Assembly (NCBI GenBank): GCA_017470425.1
Contig: JAFUYT010000020.1
Location: 18,201 to 82,200 of the forward strand
Length of the DNA: 64,000 nucleotides
DNA from: Bacteroidaceae bacterium
GTDB taxonomy: Bacteria > Bacteroidota > Bacteroidia > Bacteroidales > Bacteroidaceae
Reading direction: 5' to 3'
A model generated the notes under the pieces. That model worked only from the letters and a program-made list of their open reading frames with translations, was not told the origin of the DNA and ran no database searches. Both the position numbers and the translations under genes were made by a program. How positions within the stretch are numbered: position 1 is the stretch's first letter; each line of letters begins with the position of its first letter. Positions 33,743-45,853 of this stretch are shown one piece after another.

Positions 33743-35659
33743 ATGATGGATTTTATCAGAAAGATTGCAAGCTGGTATTTCTCCAAGCAGGCATTGCCTT
33801 ATTGGTGTGTGCTGGTTTATGATACGCTGGTCGTGCTCATCTCCGGCCTTGTGTGCCTCACGCTCGACCACGGCGTTCATGCTACATTGTCGCATTTCCT
33901 CCCCGTCGTCTGCACGCTCGGCGTGTATCTGCTCTTCTTCCTGGTGGGCTTCCGCGTGATGCGGACCTATTCGGGTGTGCTGCGCTACTCGTCGTTCGCC
34001 GATGTCTATCGTATCGGGGTGGCCAACCTGATCGGCATCACGGGCATCCTCATTGCCCGCTGGTTCCTGGCCTTCGACAAGGTCTTCGTGCCCATCCGCT
34101 CGAAGGAGCTGATCTTCATCTTCCTCATGGCCACCGCCATCATGGTCGCCACGCGCGTGCTGATGAAGGTCATCTTCGAGAAGGTGATCGAGGACAAGAA
34201 CGTGCGCCGCGCGTTCATCTACGGCGTCAAGGAGGGCGGCATCGCCCTGGCCAAGACCATCCGGATGGAGATGCCCACGCGCTTCTCCCTCCAGGGCTTC
34301 GTCAGCGACGAGAGCGACATGATCGGCCACGTTCTCCAGGGCGTGGATGTCTATCGCAACGATGAGCACCTGCAGAAGCACATGGAGGCCAAGCACGTGA
34401 AGACGCTCCTCGTCTCCCCCCTGAAGCAGGACGACTTCTTCCGCAACCAGAAGATGGTCGATGCACTGCTGGAGGCGGGCGTGGGTATCTACACCTTCGA
34501 CCTCGGGCAGAAATGGGACGGCCACAGCGACATCAACGCTTCACAGCTCAAGGAGGTGCAGATTGAAGACCTCCTGCCACGCAACGAGATTGAGGTCGAT
34601 CTGAAGGCTGTCGAGGCGCTGCTCTCCGGCGCCGACATCCTCATCACTGGCTCCGCTGGCAGCATCGGTTCCGAGATGGTGCACCAGATCGCGCAGTTCG
34701 CGCCAGCGCGCCTCATACTGGTCGATGAGGCAGAGACGCCGCAGCACGATGTGCGACTGATGCTCAAGCGGGAGTTCCCCGAGGTGGAGGCCGTGACCAT
34801 CGTCACGAGCATCACCAACGAGAGCCGCATGGAGAACATCTTCCGCACCTACCGCCCAAAGTATGTCTTCCACGCTGCCGCCTACAAGCATGTGCCCATG
34901 ATGGAGGACAACCCCAGCGAGGCTGTCCTGAACAACATACAGGGAACGCGCGTCATCGCCGACCTCTCGGTGAAGTACGGCGTGAAGAAGTTCGTGATGG
35001 TATCGACCGACAAGGCCGTGAACCCCACGAACGTCATGGGATGCTCCAAGCGCATCTGCGAGATCTATTGTCAGTCGCTGAATAAGGCTATCGTGGAGGG
35101 CGCCGTCACGGGCGAGACACAGTTCGTGACCACCCGCTTCGGCAACGTCCTGGGCTCCAACGGCTCCGTCATCCCCCTCTTCCGCGAACAGATCAAGAAC
35201 GGCGGCCCCGTCACGGTCACGCACCCCGACATCATCCGCTACTTCATGCTCATCCCCGAGGCATGTAAGCTCGTGCTCGAAGCAGGCACGATGGGCAAGG
35301 GCGGTGAGATTTTTGTCTTCGACATGGGGCAGCCCGTGAAGATTGCTGAGCTCGCCCGCCGCATGATCCGCCTGAGCGGCGCCACGGGAGTGGATATCCA
35401 GTTCACCGGTCTGCGCGACGGCGAGAAGCTCTACGAGGAAGTCCTCAACGACGAGGAGATCACCAAGCCCACGTTCAACAAGAAAATCAAGATTGCGCAG
35501 GTGCGCGAGTACGACTACGCCGATGTTTGCCGCGACATTGACGCCCTCGTCGCCACCAGCCTCCACTACGATAATATGGAGACCGTGCGCCAGATGAAGC
35601 AGATCGTGCCCGAATACAAAAGCCAGCACTCCGTCTATGAAGTGCTGGACAAGAAGTAG
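33743..35659 (+). CDS. nucleoside-diphosphate sugar 4,6-dehydratase/epimerase, CapD/WbpM type
   Basis: 638 residues. Four membrane helices lie in the first 130 residues. A flavodoxin-like region precedes the short-chain dehydrogenase domain, whose Rossmann motif is ILITGSAGSIGSEM near 301. VFHAAAYKHVPMMEDNPSEA lies near 375 and STDKAVNPTNVMGCSKRICE near 420; the Met-x-x-x-Lys form (MGCSK) replaces the usual Tyr-x-x-x-Lys, as in WbpM/FlaA1-type enzymes. It makes 4-keto-6-deoxy sugar nucleotides for surface polysaccharides. No other polysaccharide genes adjoin it, so it is probably a housekeeping copy. Confidence 0.93.
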   Translation: MMDFIRKIASWYFSKQALPYWCVLVYDTLVVLISGLVCLTLDHGVHATLSHFLPVVCTLGVYLLFFLVGFRVMRTYSGVLRYSSFADVYRIGVANLIGITGILIARWFLAFDKVFVPIRSKELIFIFLMATAIMVATRVLMKVIFEKVIEDKNVRRAFIYGVKEGGIALAKTIRMEMPTRFSLQGFVSDESDMIGHVLQGVDVYRNDEHLQKHMEAKHVKTLLVSPLKQDDFFRNQKMVDALLEAGVGIYTFDLGQKWDGHSDINASQLKEVQIEDLLPRNEIEVDLKAVEALLSGADILITGSAGSIGSEMVHQIAQFAPARLILVDEAETPQHDVRLMLKREFPEVEAVTIVTSITNESRMENIFRTYRPKYVFHAAAYKHVPMMEDNPSEAVLNNIQGTRVIADLSVKYGVKKFVMVSTDKAVNPTNVMGCSKRICEIYCQSLNKAIVEGAVTGETQFVTTRFGNVLGSNGSVIPLFREQIKNGGPVTVTHPDIIRYFMLIPEACKLVLEAGTMGKGGEIFVFDMGQPVKIAELARRMIRLSGATGVDIQFTGLRDGEKLYEEVLNDEEITKPTFNKKIKIAQVREYDYADVCRDIDALVATSLHYDNMETVRQMKQIVPEYKSQHSVYEVLDKK

Positions 35660-35710
35660 GCAGTGCCTGTCATTTCGACGCTGCCTCAAGTGTAGCGGGG
35701 ACGTCTCCCC

Positions 35711-36247
35711 TTATTTCCTGATCTCTACGAACTGATCCAGATGCTCATCGACATAGTGCGCGATGAGCATTTGTATTTCTTCTTCGGCTTCCACGAAGGT
35801 GTCGTCGAGGTCGTCGAAAGCGGGGTACTGCTCGAAGAGAGCCATGAACTCTTCGTCGGTGCAAGGCTGTGTGAGCGCTTCGCCGTACTGCTCGAAGAGC
35901 TTGCGGCCTTTGTAGATGAGCTTGGAGAAGTCGTGGAGGATGGCGGTGCCGCTGTCGCCCTCGACGGCTTCGCCCCACAGGCGCATCGCCTTGGCGAAGG
36001 GGTTCAGGAAGATGAAGGGTCCCAGACCGTTGTGGATGAGTTGGATGAAGCCGCCGTCCATCACTTCGTCGTGGAGCATACGGTAGGCGAGGAGCGTGAT
36101 CTGTTCGCCGTTGAGGCGGCTCATCGTGTCGGCGTTGAGCTCGCCGCCGATGCTGTCCAGCACGGTGTCGGCAATCAGAGCGAGGAACGCGTCGTGGCCT
36201 TCAGAGGCGGCGCGGATGATATCTTGTTCAGAGAGGGTAGGGAGCAT
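35711..36247 (-). CDS. DMP19/DUF4375-family protein
   Basis: 178 residues, acidic and helical. The blocks LLAYRMLHDEVMDGGFIQLI, HNGLG and FLNPFAKAMRLWG near residues 50-90 match DUF4375 (DMP19-like), whose members bind or mimic DNA-binding surfaces; the role is not well defined. It is on the same strand and 65 bases after metH, separated by AATGGACAATTGAG repeats, and may be the tail of the ribH-smpB-metH unit. Confidence 0.7.
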   Translation of the reverse strand: MLPTLSEQDIIRAASEGHDAFLALIADTVLDSIGGELNADTMSRLNGEQITLLAYRMLHDEVMDGGFIQLIHNGLGPFIFLNPFAKAMRLWGEAVEGDSGTAILHDFSKLIYKGRKLFEQYGEALTQPCTDEEFMALFEQYPAFDDLDDTFVEAEEEIQMLIAHYVDEHLDQFVEIRK

Positions 36248-36261
36248 GGGGAGAAGGGGAT

Positions 36262-36308
36262 AATGAATAATTGAGAATGGACAATGGACAATTGAGAATG
36301 GACAATGG
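36262..36308. repeat. GAGAATGGACAATT simple repeat
   Basis: Three imperfect AATTGAGAATGGACAATGGA units between metH and the DUF4375 gene. Confidence 0.8.
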
Positions 36309-36312
36309 GGGC

Positions 36313-39603
<3,291 letters not shown>

Positions 39604-39635
39604 ACTAATAATTGTGAGGGGAACTATTGGGCACT

Positions 39636-40103
39636 TTAGTAGTTGTGCTTGAATTGTCGGTCGATGGCGCGGCGGTCCTCTTTTTCCTTGAGGGTCTCGC
39701 GCTTGTCGTAGGCGTGCTTACCGCGTGCGAGGTGGATGTCGAGCTTGGCGCGCCCGTTCTCGTCGATGAAGAGGAGGGTGGGGACGATGGTGAAGCCGGG
39801 GCTCTTGATGGCGTTCTGCATGCGGTGGATCTCGCGGCGGTTTAGCAGGAGCTTTCGGTCACGGCGCGCGGCGTGGTTGTTGTAGGTGCCGTAGAAGTAC
39901 TGGGCGATGTTCATGTTCTTGACCCACACCTCGCCTTGAATGATGACGCAGTAGGTGTCAACCAAGCTTGCCTTGCCGAGGCGGATGCTCTTGATCTCCG
40001 TGCCGGTAAGGACGAGGCCTGCGGTGTATTTCTCCATCAGGTAGTAATCAAACTCCGCTTTGCGGTTTTTGATGTTGATGGTCTTCTGTTTCTCTTTTGC
40101 CAT
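39636..40103 (-). CDS. smpB: SsrA-binding protein
   Basis: 155 residues. Conserved SmpB blocks are [20 protein letters not shown] then TEIKSIR, followed by [20 protein letters not shown] and a basic tail with [18 protein letters not shown]. It delivers tmRNA to stalled ribosomes. It lies upstream of metH and downstream of ribH on the same strand, an order seen in other Bacteroidetes. The 200 bases between ribH and smpB are filled with palindromic repeat DNA. Confidence 0.96.
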   Translation of the reverse strand: MAKEKQKTINIKNRKAEFDYYLMEKYTAGLVLTGTEIKSIRLGKASLVDTYCVIIQGEVWVKNMNIAQYFYGTYNNHAARRDRKLLLNRREIHRMQNAIKSPGFTIVPTLLFIDENGRAKLDIHLARGKHAYDKRETLKEKEDRRAIDRQFKHNY

Positions 40104-40301
40104 TGTTGTAGGGAAGGTTTCCGGGGGAGCGCGATGAAATCGCGCAGGAAAAGACGGGACGAGGGGAAGTTCTCGAAGGACTGGGCTGGGGGGAAGTTCT
40201 CGAAGGGAGGGACGGGTTTGAAAAGTTCTCCCCCAAGGGGGAGGGGCTTCAAGGGAAATGCGAAACCCCTCCCCCTTGGGGGAGGCGGGAGGGGACTTCG
40301 G
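40104..40301. repeat. repeat spacer between ribH and smpB with a twin palindrome
   Basis: GGGGAAGTTCTCGAAGG repeats at 40155-40215, then a twin palindrome at 40221-40297: AAGTTCTCCCCCAAGGGGGA then GGGGCTT on the left, AACCCCTCCCCCTTGGGGGA then GG on the right, ending GGGAGGGGACTT. Confidence 0.78.
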
Positions 40302-40787
40302 CTATTTCTCGCCGTAGGCGACCATCTTGATGGCCGTGACGGCACACTCCGTTCCTTTGTTGCCGAGCACACCTCCTGTCCGGGCTTCTGCCTGCTCGGC
40401 ATTGTTGCAGGTGAGCAGTCCGTAGATGACGGGGATGTCTCCGTTGGCGTTCAGCTGTGCCAGCCCTTGCGTAGTGCCCTGGCAGATGTAGTCGAAGTGG
40501 GGGGTGTCGCCGCGGATGACGCAGCCGATGGCGATGACGGCATCGACGTGCATATTGCGAATCATCCACGCGCTGCCATAGACGAGCTCGAAGCTGCCGG
40601 GCACGTGCTTGATGTCGATGTCCTCGTCGCTAACCCCATGCTTGCGCAGGGTCTCGACGGCGGCTTCGGCCATCGCATAGGTGTAGCGGTCGTTCCAATC
40701 GGCCACGACGATGCCGAAGCGCATCCCTTTCGTTGAGGGGATGGTGGCGGGGTCGTAGTCCGAGAGATGATGGAGTGCGGTTGCCAT
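40302..40787 (-). CDS. ribH: 6,7-dimethyl-8-ribityllumazine synthase
   Basis: 161 residues. Lumazine synthase blocks are [16 protein letters not shown] near 24, [14 protein letters not shown] near 62, [20 protein letters not shown] near 84 and [15 protein letters not shown] near 120. It catalyses the penultimate step of riboflavin synthesis. It is 21 bases after the TPR gene on the same strand, a common Bacteroidetes pair. Confidence 0.96.
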   Translation of the reverse strand: MATALHHLSDYDPATIPSTKGMRFGIVVADWNDRYTYAMAEAAVETLRKHGVSDEDIDIKHVPGSFELVYGSAWMIRNMHVDAVIAIGCVIRGDTPHFDYICQGTTQGLAQLNANGDIPVIYGLLTCNNAEQAEARTGGVLGNKGTECAVTAIKMVAYGEK

Positions 40788-40808
40788 AGACGTTCCGGGC
40801 TGTGAGGC

Positions 40809-41486
40809 TTACTTGCTGACGCGCTCGATGTACTTGTCGATCTCCTGATAGACAAAGCTGTTGACGTACTCCTTCTTGATCTGCTGGTAGAGTGCCAGTG
40901 CCTTCTCGGGCTGCCCTTCAGCCTCGTAGAGCTCGCCGGCTTGGATGAGGAACGTCGGGGTGAGGCTGTTGCTGTCGGCCAGCTTGGCAGCCTTCAGGAG
41001 AGTCTTGATGGCCTTGTCGTTCTGTCCGAGCTGTGCATAGACATTGCCGAGTGCGCCGAGTGCAGCGGGCGAGATGATGGCATCGTCCTGGAGGTCGTAG
41101 TCCTCGAGCATCTTGGCTGCCTCTTCGTACTTGTCGGTCTGTGCGTAGCAGATGCCGGCATAGAGCTTGGCGAGGTTGGCGGCGTCGGTGCAGCCGTAGT
41201 CGTCGATGAGCTGGAGCAGGCCGATGCAGCCCTGTCCGTCGCCGTTGAGGGCTTTGTCGTAGTTGTCAGCCTGGAAGTAGGACTCGCAGCGGAAGAGGGC
41301 CTCGTTGGCCTTCTGTGCACGGGGCTTGCTGATGAACTGCGCATAGCAGATGATGATAGCAGCTACGACGATTACGCCGCAGACGCAATACACGATGTGC
41401 TTCTTGTACTTGTCGATGAATGCTTCGGTCTTGGTGACGGCCTCGATGTTCTCGGGAGCCACGTTCTTTTGTGCTTTCTTAGCCAT
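40809..41486 (-). CDS. membrane-anchored TPR protein
   Basis: 225 residues. A short cytoplasmic N-terminus is followed by a membrane helix at about 32-52 (VYCVCGVIVVAAIIICYAQF), then TPR repeats (LAKLYAGICYAQTDKYEEAA, LGALGNVYAQLGQNDKAIKT, AGELYEAEGQPEKALALYQQ). It resembles YfgM-like single-pass TPR proteins that assist periplasmic or membrane protein assembly. It is encoded upstream of ribH with its own minus-strand promoter (41551-41558). Confidence 0.8.
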   Translation of the reverse strand: MAKKAQKNVAPENIEAVTKTEAFIDKYKKHIVYCVCGVIVVAAIIICYAQFISKPRAQKANEALFRCESYFQADNYDKALNGDGQGCIGLLQLIDDYGCTDAANLAKLYAGICYAQTDKYEEAAKMLEDYDLQDDAIISPAALGALGNVYAQLGQNDKAIKTLLKAAKLADSNSLTPTFLIQAGELYEAEGQPEKALALYQQIKKEYVNSFVYQEIDKYIERVSK

Positions 41487-41550
41487 TGTTGAGATATGTT
41501 TTTGTTATTGTTTCACGTACGCGCACCCGCAGGTGCTGCAAAAAGCGCGA

Positions 41551-41558
41551 CAAAAGTA
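41551..41558 (-). promoter_or_regulatory. -7 element TACTTTTG for the TPR-ribH-smpB-metH unit
   Basis: CAAAAGTA on the plus strand. Close to a GTACGCGCACCCGC motif at 41516 that resembles the GGTACGCG palindromes elsewhere. Confidence 0.55.
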
Positions 41559-41622
41559 GTTAAATTCTTCGGGACACTCAACTTTTTGGGAGATTATTTC
41601 GTGTTTTACGCCATTATTTAAC

Positions 41623-41630
41623 TACCTTTG
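41623..41630 (+). promoter_or_regulatory. -7 element TACCTTTG for recF
   Basis: TACCTTTG 30 bases before the recF ATG at 41661. It excludes an earlier in-frame start at 41628. Confidence 0.65.
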
Positions 41631-41660
41631 TGGCGCTTTTCCCGAAAAACTGGTAGATTC

Positions 41661-42761
41661 ATGGTGCTTCGACAGCTTTCCATCCTGCATTATAGGAACA
41701 TCCAACAGGCCGATCTCACGTTCTCTCCGAAGATGAATTGTTTCATCGGACAGAACGGCGAGGGGAAGACCAATCTGCTGGATGCAATCTACTTCCTGTC
41801 GCTCTGCAAGAGCTCGACGGGGGCGGCGGACAGCATCTGCATTGAGCACGATGCGGACTTCATGGTGCTGCAGGGGCAGTACGAACATGAGGACGGCACG
41901 CCGGAGGAGATCTACCTCGGGATGAAGCGCGGCGTGAAGAAGCAGCTCAAGCGCAACAAGAAACCCTACAAGCGGCTGGCGGAGCACATCGGTCTGCTGC
42001 CCCTCGTGATGGTCTCGCCGCTGGACAGCCAGCTCATCAGCGGCGGCAGCGAGGAGCGTCGCCGCTTCATGGATGTGGTCATCTCGCAGACCGACCGCCG
42101 CTATCTCGATGCCCTGATGAGCTACAACAAAGCCCTCCAGCAGCGCAACGCCCTTCTGAAGATGGAGGAACCGGGACCCGATATGGATCTGCTGGCGCTG
42201 TGGGAAGAGGAGATGGCGCGCCACGGGCAGTTGGTCTTCGAGGCACGGACGCGCTATGTAGAGGCGTTCACGCCCATCTTCCAGCAGATCTATGCCCACG
42301 TGAGCCAGGAGAAAGAACAGGTAGGCCTGCAGTACGTCTCCCACGCCCAGCGCGGCCCGCTGCTCGATGTCATTCAGCGCGACCGCGCCAAGGATCTCGT
42401 GATGGGCTACTCCCTGCATGGCATCCACAAGGACGAACTGGAGATGACGCTCGGCGGCTTCCCTATCAAGCGGGAGGGGTCGCAGGGGCAGAACAAGACC
42501 TATCTGATTGCCCTGAAGCTGGCGCAGTTCGATTTCCTGCGGCGCACCGGCAGCCAGACGACACCCCTGCTCCTTCTCGACGACATCTTCGACAAGCTCG
42601 ACGCTGACCGCGTCGAACAGATTGTGCGCCTCGTCTCGGGTGACAGCTTCGGACAGATCTTCATCACCGACACCAACCGCGACCATCTCGACCAGATCCT
42701 GGCGAGGATGGGCAGCGACTACCGTTTGTTCCACGTCAGCGAAGGGAGGATTGAGGGATGA
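41661..42761 (+). CDS. recF: DNA replication and repair protein RecF
   Basis: 366 residues from ATG 41661. The Walker A motif is FIGQNGEGKTNLLDAIYFLS near 27, the ABC signature KREGSQGQNKTYLIALKLAQ near 272, and Walker B LLLLDDIFDKLD near 304. RecF loads RecA at gaps through RecOR. The start is set by the promoter, which lies inside the longer frame. Its stop overlaps the DUF721 start (ATGA), as usual in Bacteroidetes. Confidence 0.96.
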   Translation: MVLRQLSILHYRNIQQADLTFSPKMNCFIGQNGEGKTNLLDAIYFLSLCKSSTGAADSICIEHDADFMVLQGQYEHEDGTPEEIYLGMKRGVKKQLKRNKKPYKRLAEHIGLLPLVMVSPLDSQLISGGSEERRRFMDVVISQTDRRYLDALMSYNKALQQRNALLKMEEPGPDMDLLALWEEEMARHGQLVFEARTRYVEAFTPIFQQIYAHVSQEKEQVGLQYVSHAQRGPLLDVIQRDRAKDLVMGYSLHGIHKDELEMTLGGFPIKREGSQGQNKTYLIALKLAQFDFLRRTGSQTTPLLLLDDIFDKLDADRVEQIVRLVSGDSFGQIFITDTNRDHLDQILARMGSDYRLFHVSEGRIEG

Positions 42762-43048
42762 GGAAGCAGAAGGCTGAGGCTGTGGGGACGCTCCTGCATC
42801 AGTTCCTGCGGGAGGAGGGGCTGGAGACACCCTACAATGAGTACCTGCTCGTGCAGTCGTGGCCCGAGGTGATGGGGCAGGGGATTGCACGCTACACCGC
42901 CGACGTGCAGATCCGCAACCGCGTGCTCTACGTCCGCCTAACCTCTTCCGTGGTTCGTGCCGAACTGATGGCCGGCCGCACGCAGCTCGTCCATCGCCTC
43001 AACAATCACGTCGGTGCGCAGGTCATCGAACGTATCATTTTCTCATGA
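42758..43048 (+). CDS. DUF721/DciA-like protein
   Basis: 96 residues. AVGTLLHQFLREEGLETPYN and VQSWPEVMGQGIARYTADVQ then RVLYVRLTSSVVRAELM match DUF721. Some members (DciA) load replicative helicase, but Bacteroidetes copies next to recF are not characterised. Translation is coupled to recF through a four-base overlap. Confidence 0.85.
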   Translation: MRKQKAEAVGTLLHQFLREEGLETPYNEYLLVQSWPEVMGQGIARYTADVQIRNRVLYVRLTSSVVRAELMAGRTQLVHRLNNHVGAQVIERIIFS

Positions 43049-43068
43049 ATCATTAACGGAAAGACAAT

Positions 43069-43563
43069 ATGGAAGTTATACAGAGTTTCACCATCGACCA
43101 CACCCACTTGAAACCGGGGATCTATGTCTCGCGTGAGGACCGGGGCTTCACGACCTTCGACCTGCGCATCACCGAGCCCAACAAGGAACCTGCTGTTGCG
43201 CCGGCGGCCATGCATAGCATGGAGCACCTGATGGCGACCTGGTTCCGCAACTCTGCGGTGAAGGACGATGTGGTGTATGTGGGGCCGATGGGTTGTCTCA
43301 CGGGAATGTACATCATCATGACGGGGACGTATAGCGTGGAGGAGATGCGGCGGCTGACGATAGAATGTCTCCAGTGGATCCTCACGCAGACGGAGGTGCC
43401 CGCCACGACGCCCGAGACCTGCGGCAACTGTCTGCTCCATGATCTGCCGATGTGTAAGTGGGAGAGTGCCCGCTACCTCGACCGCCTGCAGAATGACTTC
43501 CACAGCGAATACACGAAACTCCGGGTCACCCTCGACAGCGGAATGGTGTTTGCCGACGCTTAG
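43069..43563 (+). CDS. luxS: S-ribosylhomocysteine lyase
   Basis: 164 residues. The metal-binding HSMEHLMATW motif lies near 49, and the downstream ligand Cys is in TCGNCLLHDLPMCKWES near 122. LuxS cleaves S-ribosylhomocysteine to homocysteine and DPD, the AI-2 precursor, feeding homocysteine to MetH. It ends with a four-base convergent overlap with the formyl-THF cyclo-ligase gene. Confidence 0.96.
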   Translation: MEVIQSFTIDHTHLKPGIYVSREDRGFTTFDLRITEPNKEPAVAPAAMHSMEHLMATWFRNSAVKDDVVYVGPMGCLTGMYIIMTGTYSVEEMRRLTIECLQWILTQTEVPATTPETCGNCLLHDLPMCKWESARYLDRLQNDFHSEYTKLRVTLDSGMVFADA

Positions 43564-44093
43564 GACGTGATGACCCTGTCCACGAGGATGTCATGGAGCT
43601 CGGTGGGAATCTCCCCGACGAGCTGGAAGGGCCAGCAAAGTCCCAGCTTATAGGTGTTGCGGAGGCGGGGCAGGAGGCGGTCGTAGTAGCCGCGGCCACG
43701 GCCGAGACGGTGACCGTCGCGCGTGAAGGCTACGCCCGGGACGACGGCAAGGTCGATGGCGGCGTAGTCAGTGAAAGGCGCTCCCTGCGGCTCCTGAATG
43801 TGGAAGGCTCCTTCGGCAAGACAGCCCTCGCCGCGATATTCTCGGAGTTCCAGGTCGTTGCCCACGACCACGGGCAACAGCACGCGCTTGCCTTCGTCTG
43901 TCGCCTGGCGGATGAGGGCAAGCGTATCTACTTCATCGGGCAACGCATGATAGAGCAGCACGGTGTGAGCCGCTTTCCACTGCGGTGCATCGGCCAACGC
44001 CGCGATGACCTCTCGCGACAAGGCTGCCCGCTCCTCTGCGGGGCAGGCGGCCTTGCGGCGGCGGATTTCCTGGCGAAGGTCAGACTTTGTCAT
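43560..44093 (-). CDS. 5-formyltetrahydrofolate cyclo-ligase
   Basis: 177 residues. LRQEIRRRKAACPAEERAAL at the start and GVAFTRDGHRLGRGRGYYDR then LLPRL near 119 are hallmarks of the family (ATP-binding G-x-G-x-G-x-Y-D). It recycles 5-formyl-THF to methenyl-THF. It follows the S41 peptidase gene by 39 bases on the same strand. Confidence 0.93.
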   Translation of the reverse strand: MTKSDLRQEIRRRKAACPAEERAALSREVIAALADAPQWKAAHTVLLYHALPDEVDTLALIRQATDEGKRVLLPVVVGNDLELREYRGEGCLAEGAFHIQEPQGAPFTDYAAIDLAVVPGVAFTRDGHRLGRGRGYYDRLLPRLRNTYKLGLCWPFQLVGEIPTELHDILVDRVITS

Positions 44094-44132
44094 TTCGGCA
44101 TTTCGATATGTCGTTATTTCGATTTGCTGATG

Positions 44133-45755
44133 TTATTCCACTTCGCTGAGCAACTCGGGCACGGAGCGGCCTTCGTCGAAGAGCTGGATGGCGCGCTGGA
44201 TGGTCGGGTCGCCCTTGCTGAGGTACTGCAGGCGCCACTGCTGGTCTTGCGCGTTGTAGATGATGTTGGAGATGAGCGAGCGCTCGAAGAGGGGAGCGCT
44301 GCGCTGCAGCATTAGGTTGCGGCGCTTCAGACCGTGCTCCTCGCCGAAGCGGGCGAACTGCTCGAGGAGGTTCTGGCGCTTGAGCCATGCCTCTATCTCG
44401 CCGACGCTCTTCATGCGCATGAGCTGTGCGCGGTTCTGGTCGGTGAAGAGGAAGGCATACTGGATGGTGAGGCCGCTGAACTGCGCTTCCTTGTAGTAGG
44501 AGGTGTAGAGGGTGGTGTCCTCGGGGATGAAGATGTCGGGCATAATGCCGCCACCGCCATAGACGGTGCGGCCGATGCGCGTCTTGTACTCGGGGCCGTC
44601 CTGGTGGATGCTGTCGGCCGAGAAGAACTCGCCGCGCTCGTAGCGGGCCATCAGGTCGTTCTCGTACTCCTCGCCCTTGCCCTTCTCGTAGGGCTTCTGA
44701 ATGCAGCGGCCGGAGGGCGTGTAGTAGCGGGCGACGGTGAGGCGGACGACGCTGCCGTCCTTGAACTCGATGGGCTGTTGCACCAGACCTTTGCCGAAGC
44801 TGCGACGCCCGATGATGGTGCCGCGGTCGTTGTCCTGGATGGCGCCCGCGAAGATCTCGGCGGCCGAGGCGGAGCCTTCATCCACGAGCACGATGAGGGG
44901 GAGATGCTGGAACGAGCCGCGGCCGTCGGTGCGGTATTCCTCGCGCGGCGACTTGCGCCCTTCGGTATATACTACGAGCTGTCCGCCGGGCAGGAACTCG
45001 TTGACCATCATGATGGCCGTCTGCATGTAGCCACCGCGGTTGCCGCGCAGGTCGATGACGAGGTTCCTCATGCCCTGCATGTTCAGCTGTGCCAGGGCGG
45101 TGAGCATCTCTGGGTATGTGTTCTCGCCGAAGCTCTCGATGGAGATGTAGCCGGTCGTGGCGTTCAGCATGAAGTAGCAATCGACGCTCTCCACGGGCAC
45201 GTCGCCGCGCACGACGGTGATGTCGATGGGTTTCTTGTGGCCGTTGCGGACGATGGTGAGCTTCACCTTGGAGTTCTTCGGCCCGCGCAGGCGCTTCATG
45301 ATGTCGCGGTTCTCCAAACCTACGAGGGTGCTGTCATCGGCTGCGACGATGCGGTCTCCGGCGAGCACGCCGACTTTCTCGGAGGGGCCGCCCTTGATGA
45401 CGTTCATCACGTTGACGGTGTCCTTCTGCACGGTGAAGCGCACGCCGATGCCAGAGAAGCTGCCTTTCAGCTCCTCGGTGCTCTCCTCAGCGTCCTCGGC
45501 GCGGATGTAGCTGGAGTGGGGATCCAGCTCTGAGAGGATGGTAGGCATGGCATCCTCCACGAGGTCGTTGACGTTGATGGTATCGACGTAGTTGTTGTCG
45601 ATGATCTGCAACAGGTAGTTCAGCTTGTTGCTGCCTGTGTTGATGATGCTGAGGCGGTTGCCGGAGAAGTGGTTGGCATAGAACAGGCCGATGCCAATGC
45701 CCAGGATGACGGCGAGGGCCAACAGGAGCGGGACGAGGCGGGAGCGGGTATTCAT
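44133..45755 (-). CDS. S41-family C-terminal processing peptidase
   Basis: 540 residues. An N-terminal membrane helix/signal (LVPLLLALAVILGIGIGLFY) is followed by a PDZ domain at about 90-180 (GIGVRFTVQKDTVNVMNVIK) and the S41 catalytic core. The nucleophile Ser is in LVDEGSASAAEIFAGAIQDN near 289, and the Lys is in GRRSFGKGLVQQP near 313. It degrades or trims periplasmic proteins. The Bacteroidetes order peptidase/deaminase, CtpA, formyl-THF cyclo-ligase is kept here. Confidence 0.93.
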   Translation of the reverse strand: MNTRSRLVPLLLALAVILGIGIGLFYANHFSGNRLSIINTGSNKLNYLLQIIDNNYVDTINVNDLVEDAMPTILSELDPHSSYIRAEDAEESTEELKGSFSGIGVRFTVQKDTVNVMNVIKGGPSEKVGVLAGDRIVAADDSTLVGLENRDIMKRLRGPKNSKVKLTIVRNGHKKPIDITVVRGDVPVESVDCYFMLNATTGYISIESFGENTYPEMLTALAQLNMQGMRNLVIDLRGNRGGYMQTAIMMVNEFLPGGQLVVYTEGRKSPREEYRTDGRGSFQHLPLIVLVDEGSASAAEIFAGAIQDNDRGTIIGRRSFGKGLVQQPIEFKDGSVVRLTVARYYTPSGRCIQKPYEKGKGEEYENDLMARYERGEFFSADSIHQDGPEYKTRIGRTVYGGGGIMPDIFIPEDTTLYTSYYKEAQFSGLTIQYAFLFTDQNRAQLMRMKSVGEIEAWLKRQNLLEQFARFGEEHGLKRRNLMLQRSAPLFERSLISNIIYNAQDQQWRLQYLSKGDPTIQRAIQLFDEGRSVPELLSEVE

Positions 45756-45853
45756 TAATGAATGAAGAATGAAAAATGAAGGATGAAAGATTCTTTGTTT
45801 TTTTGAACTCTTATACTATCAACTTGTCAACTATCAACTGTCAACTATCAACT
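45756..45853. repeat. two simple repeats between ctp and the fusion gene
   Basis: GAATGAAGAATGAAAAATGA-type units at 45757-45790 and CAACTATCAACTGTCAACTA units at 45819-45853, the latter the inverse of the TTGACAGTTGA repeat at 16567. Confidence 0.8.
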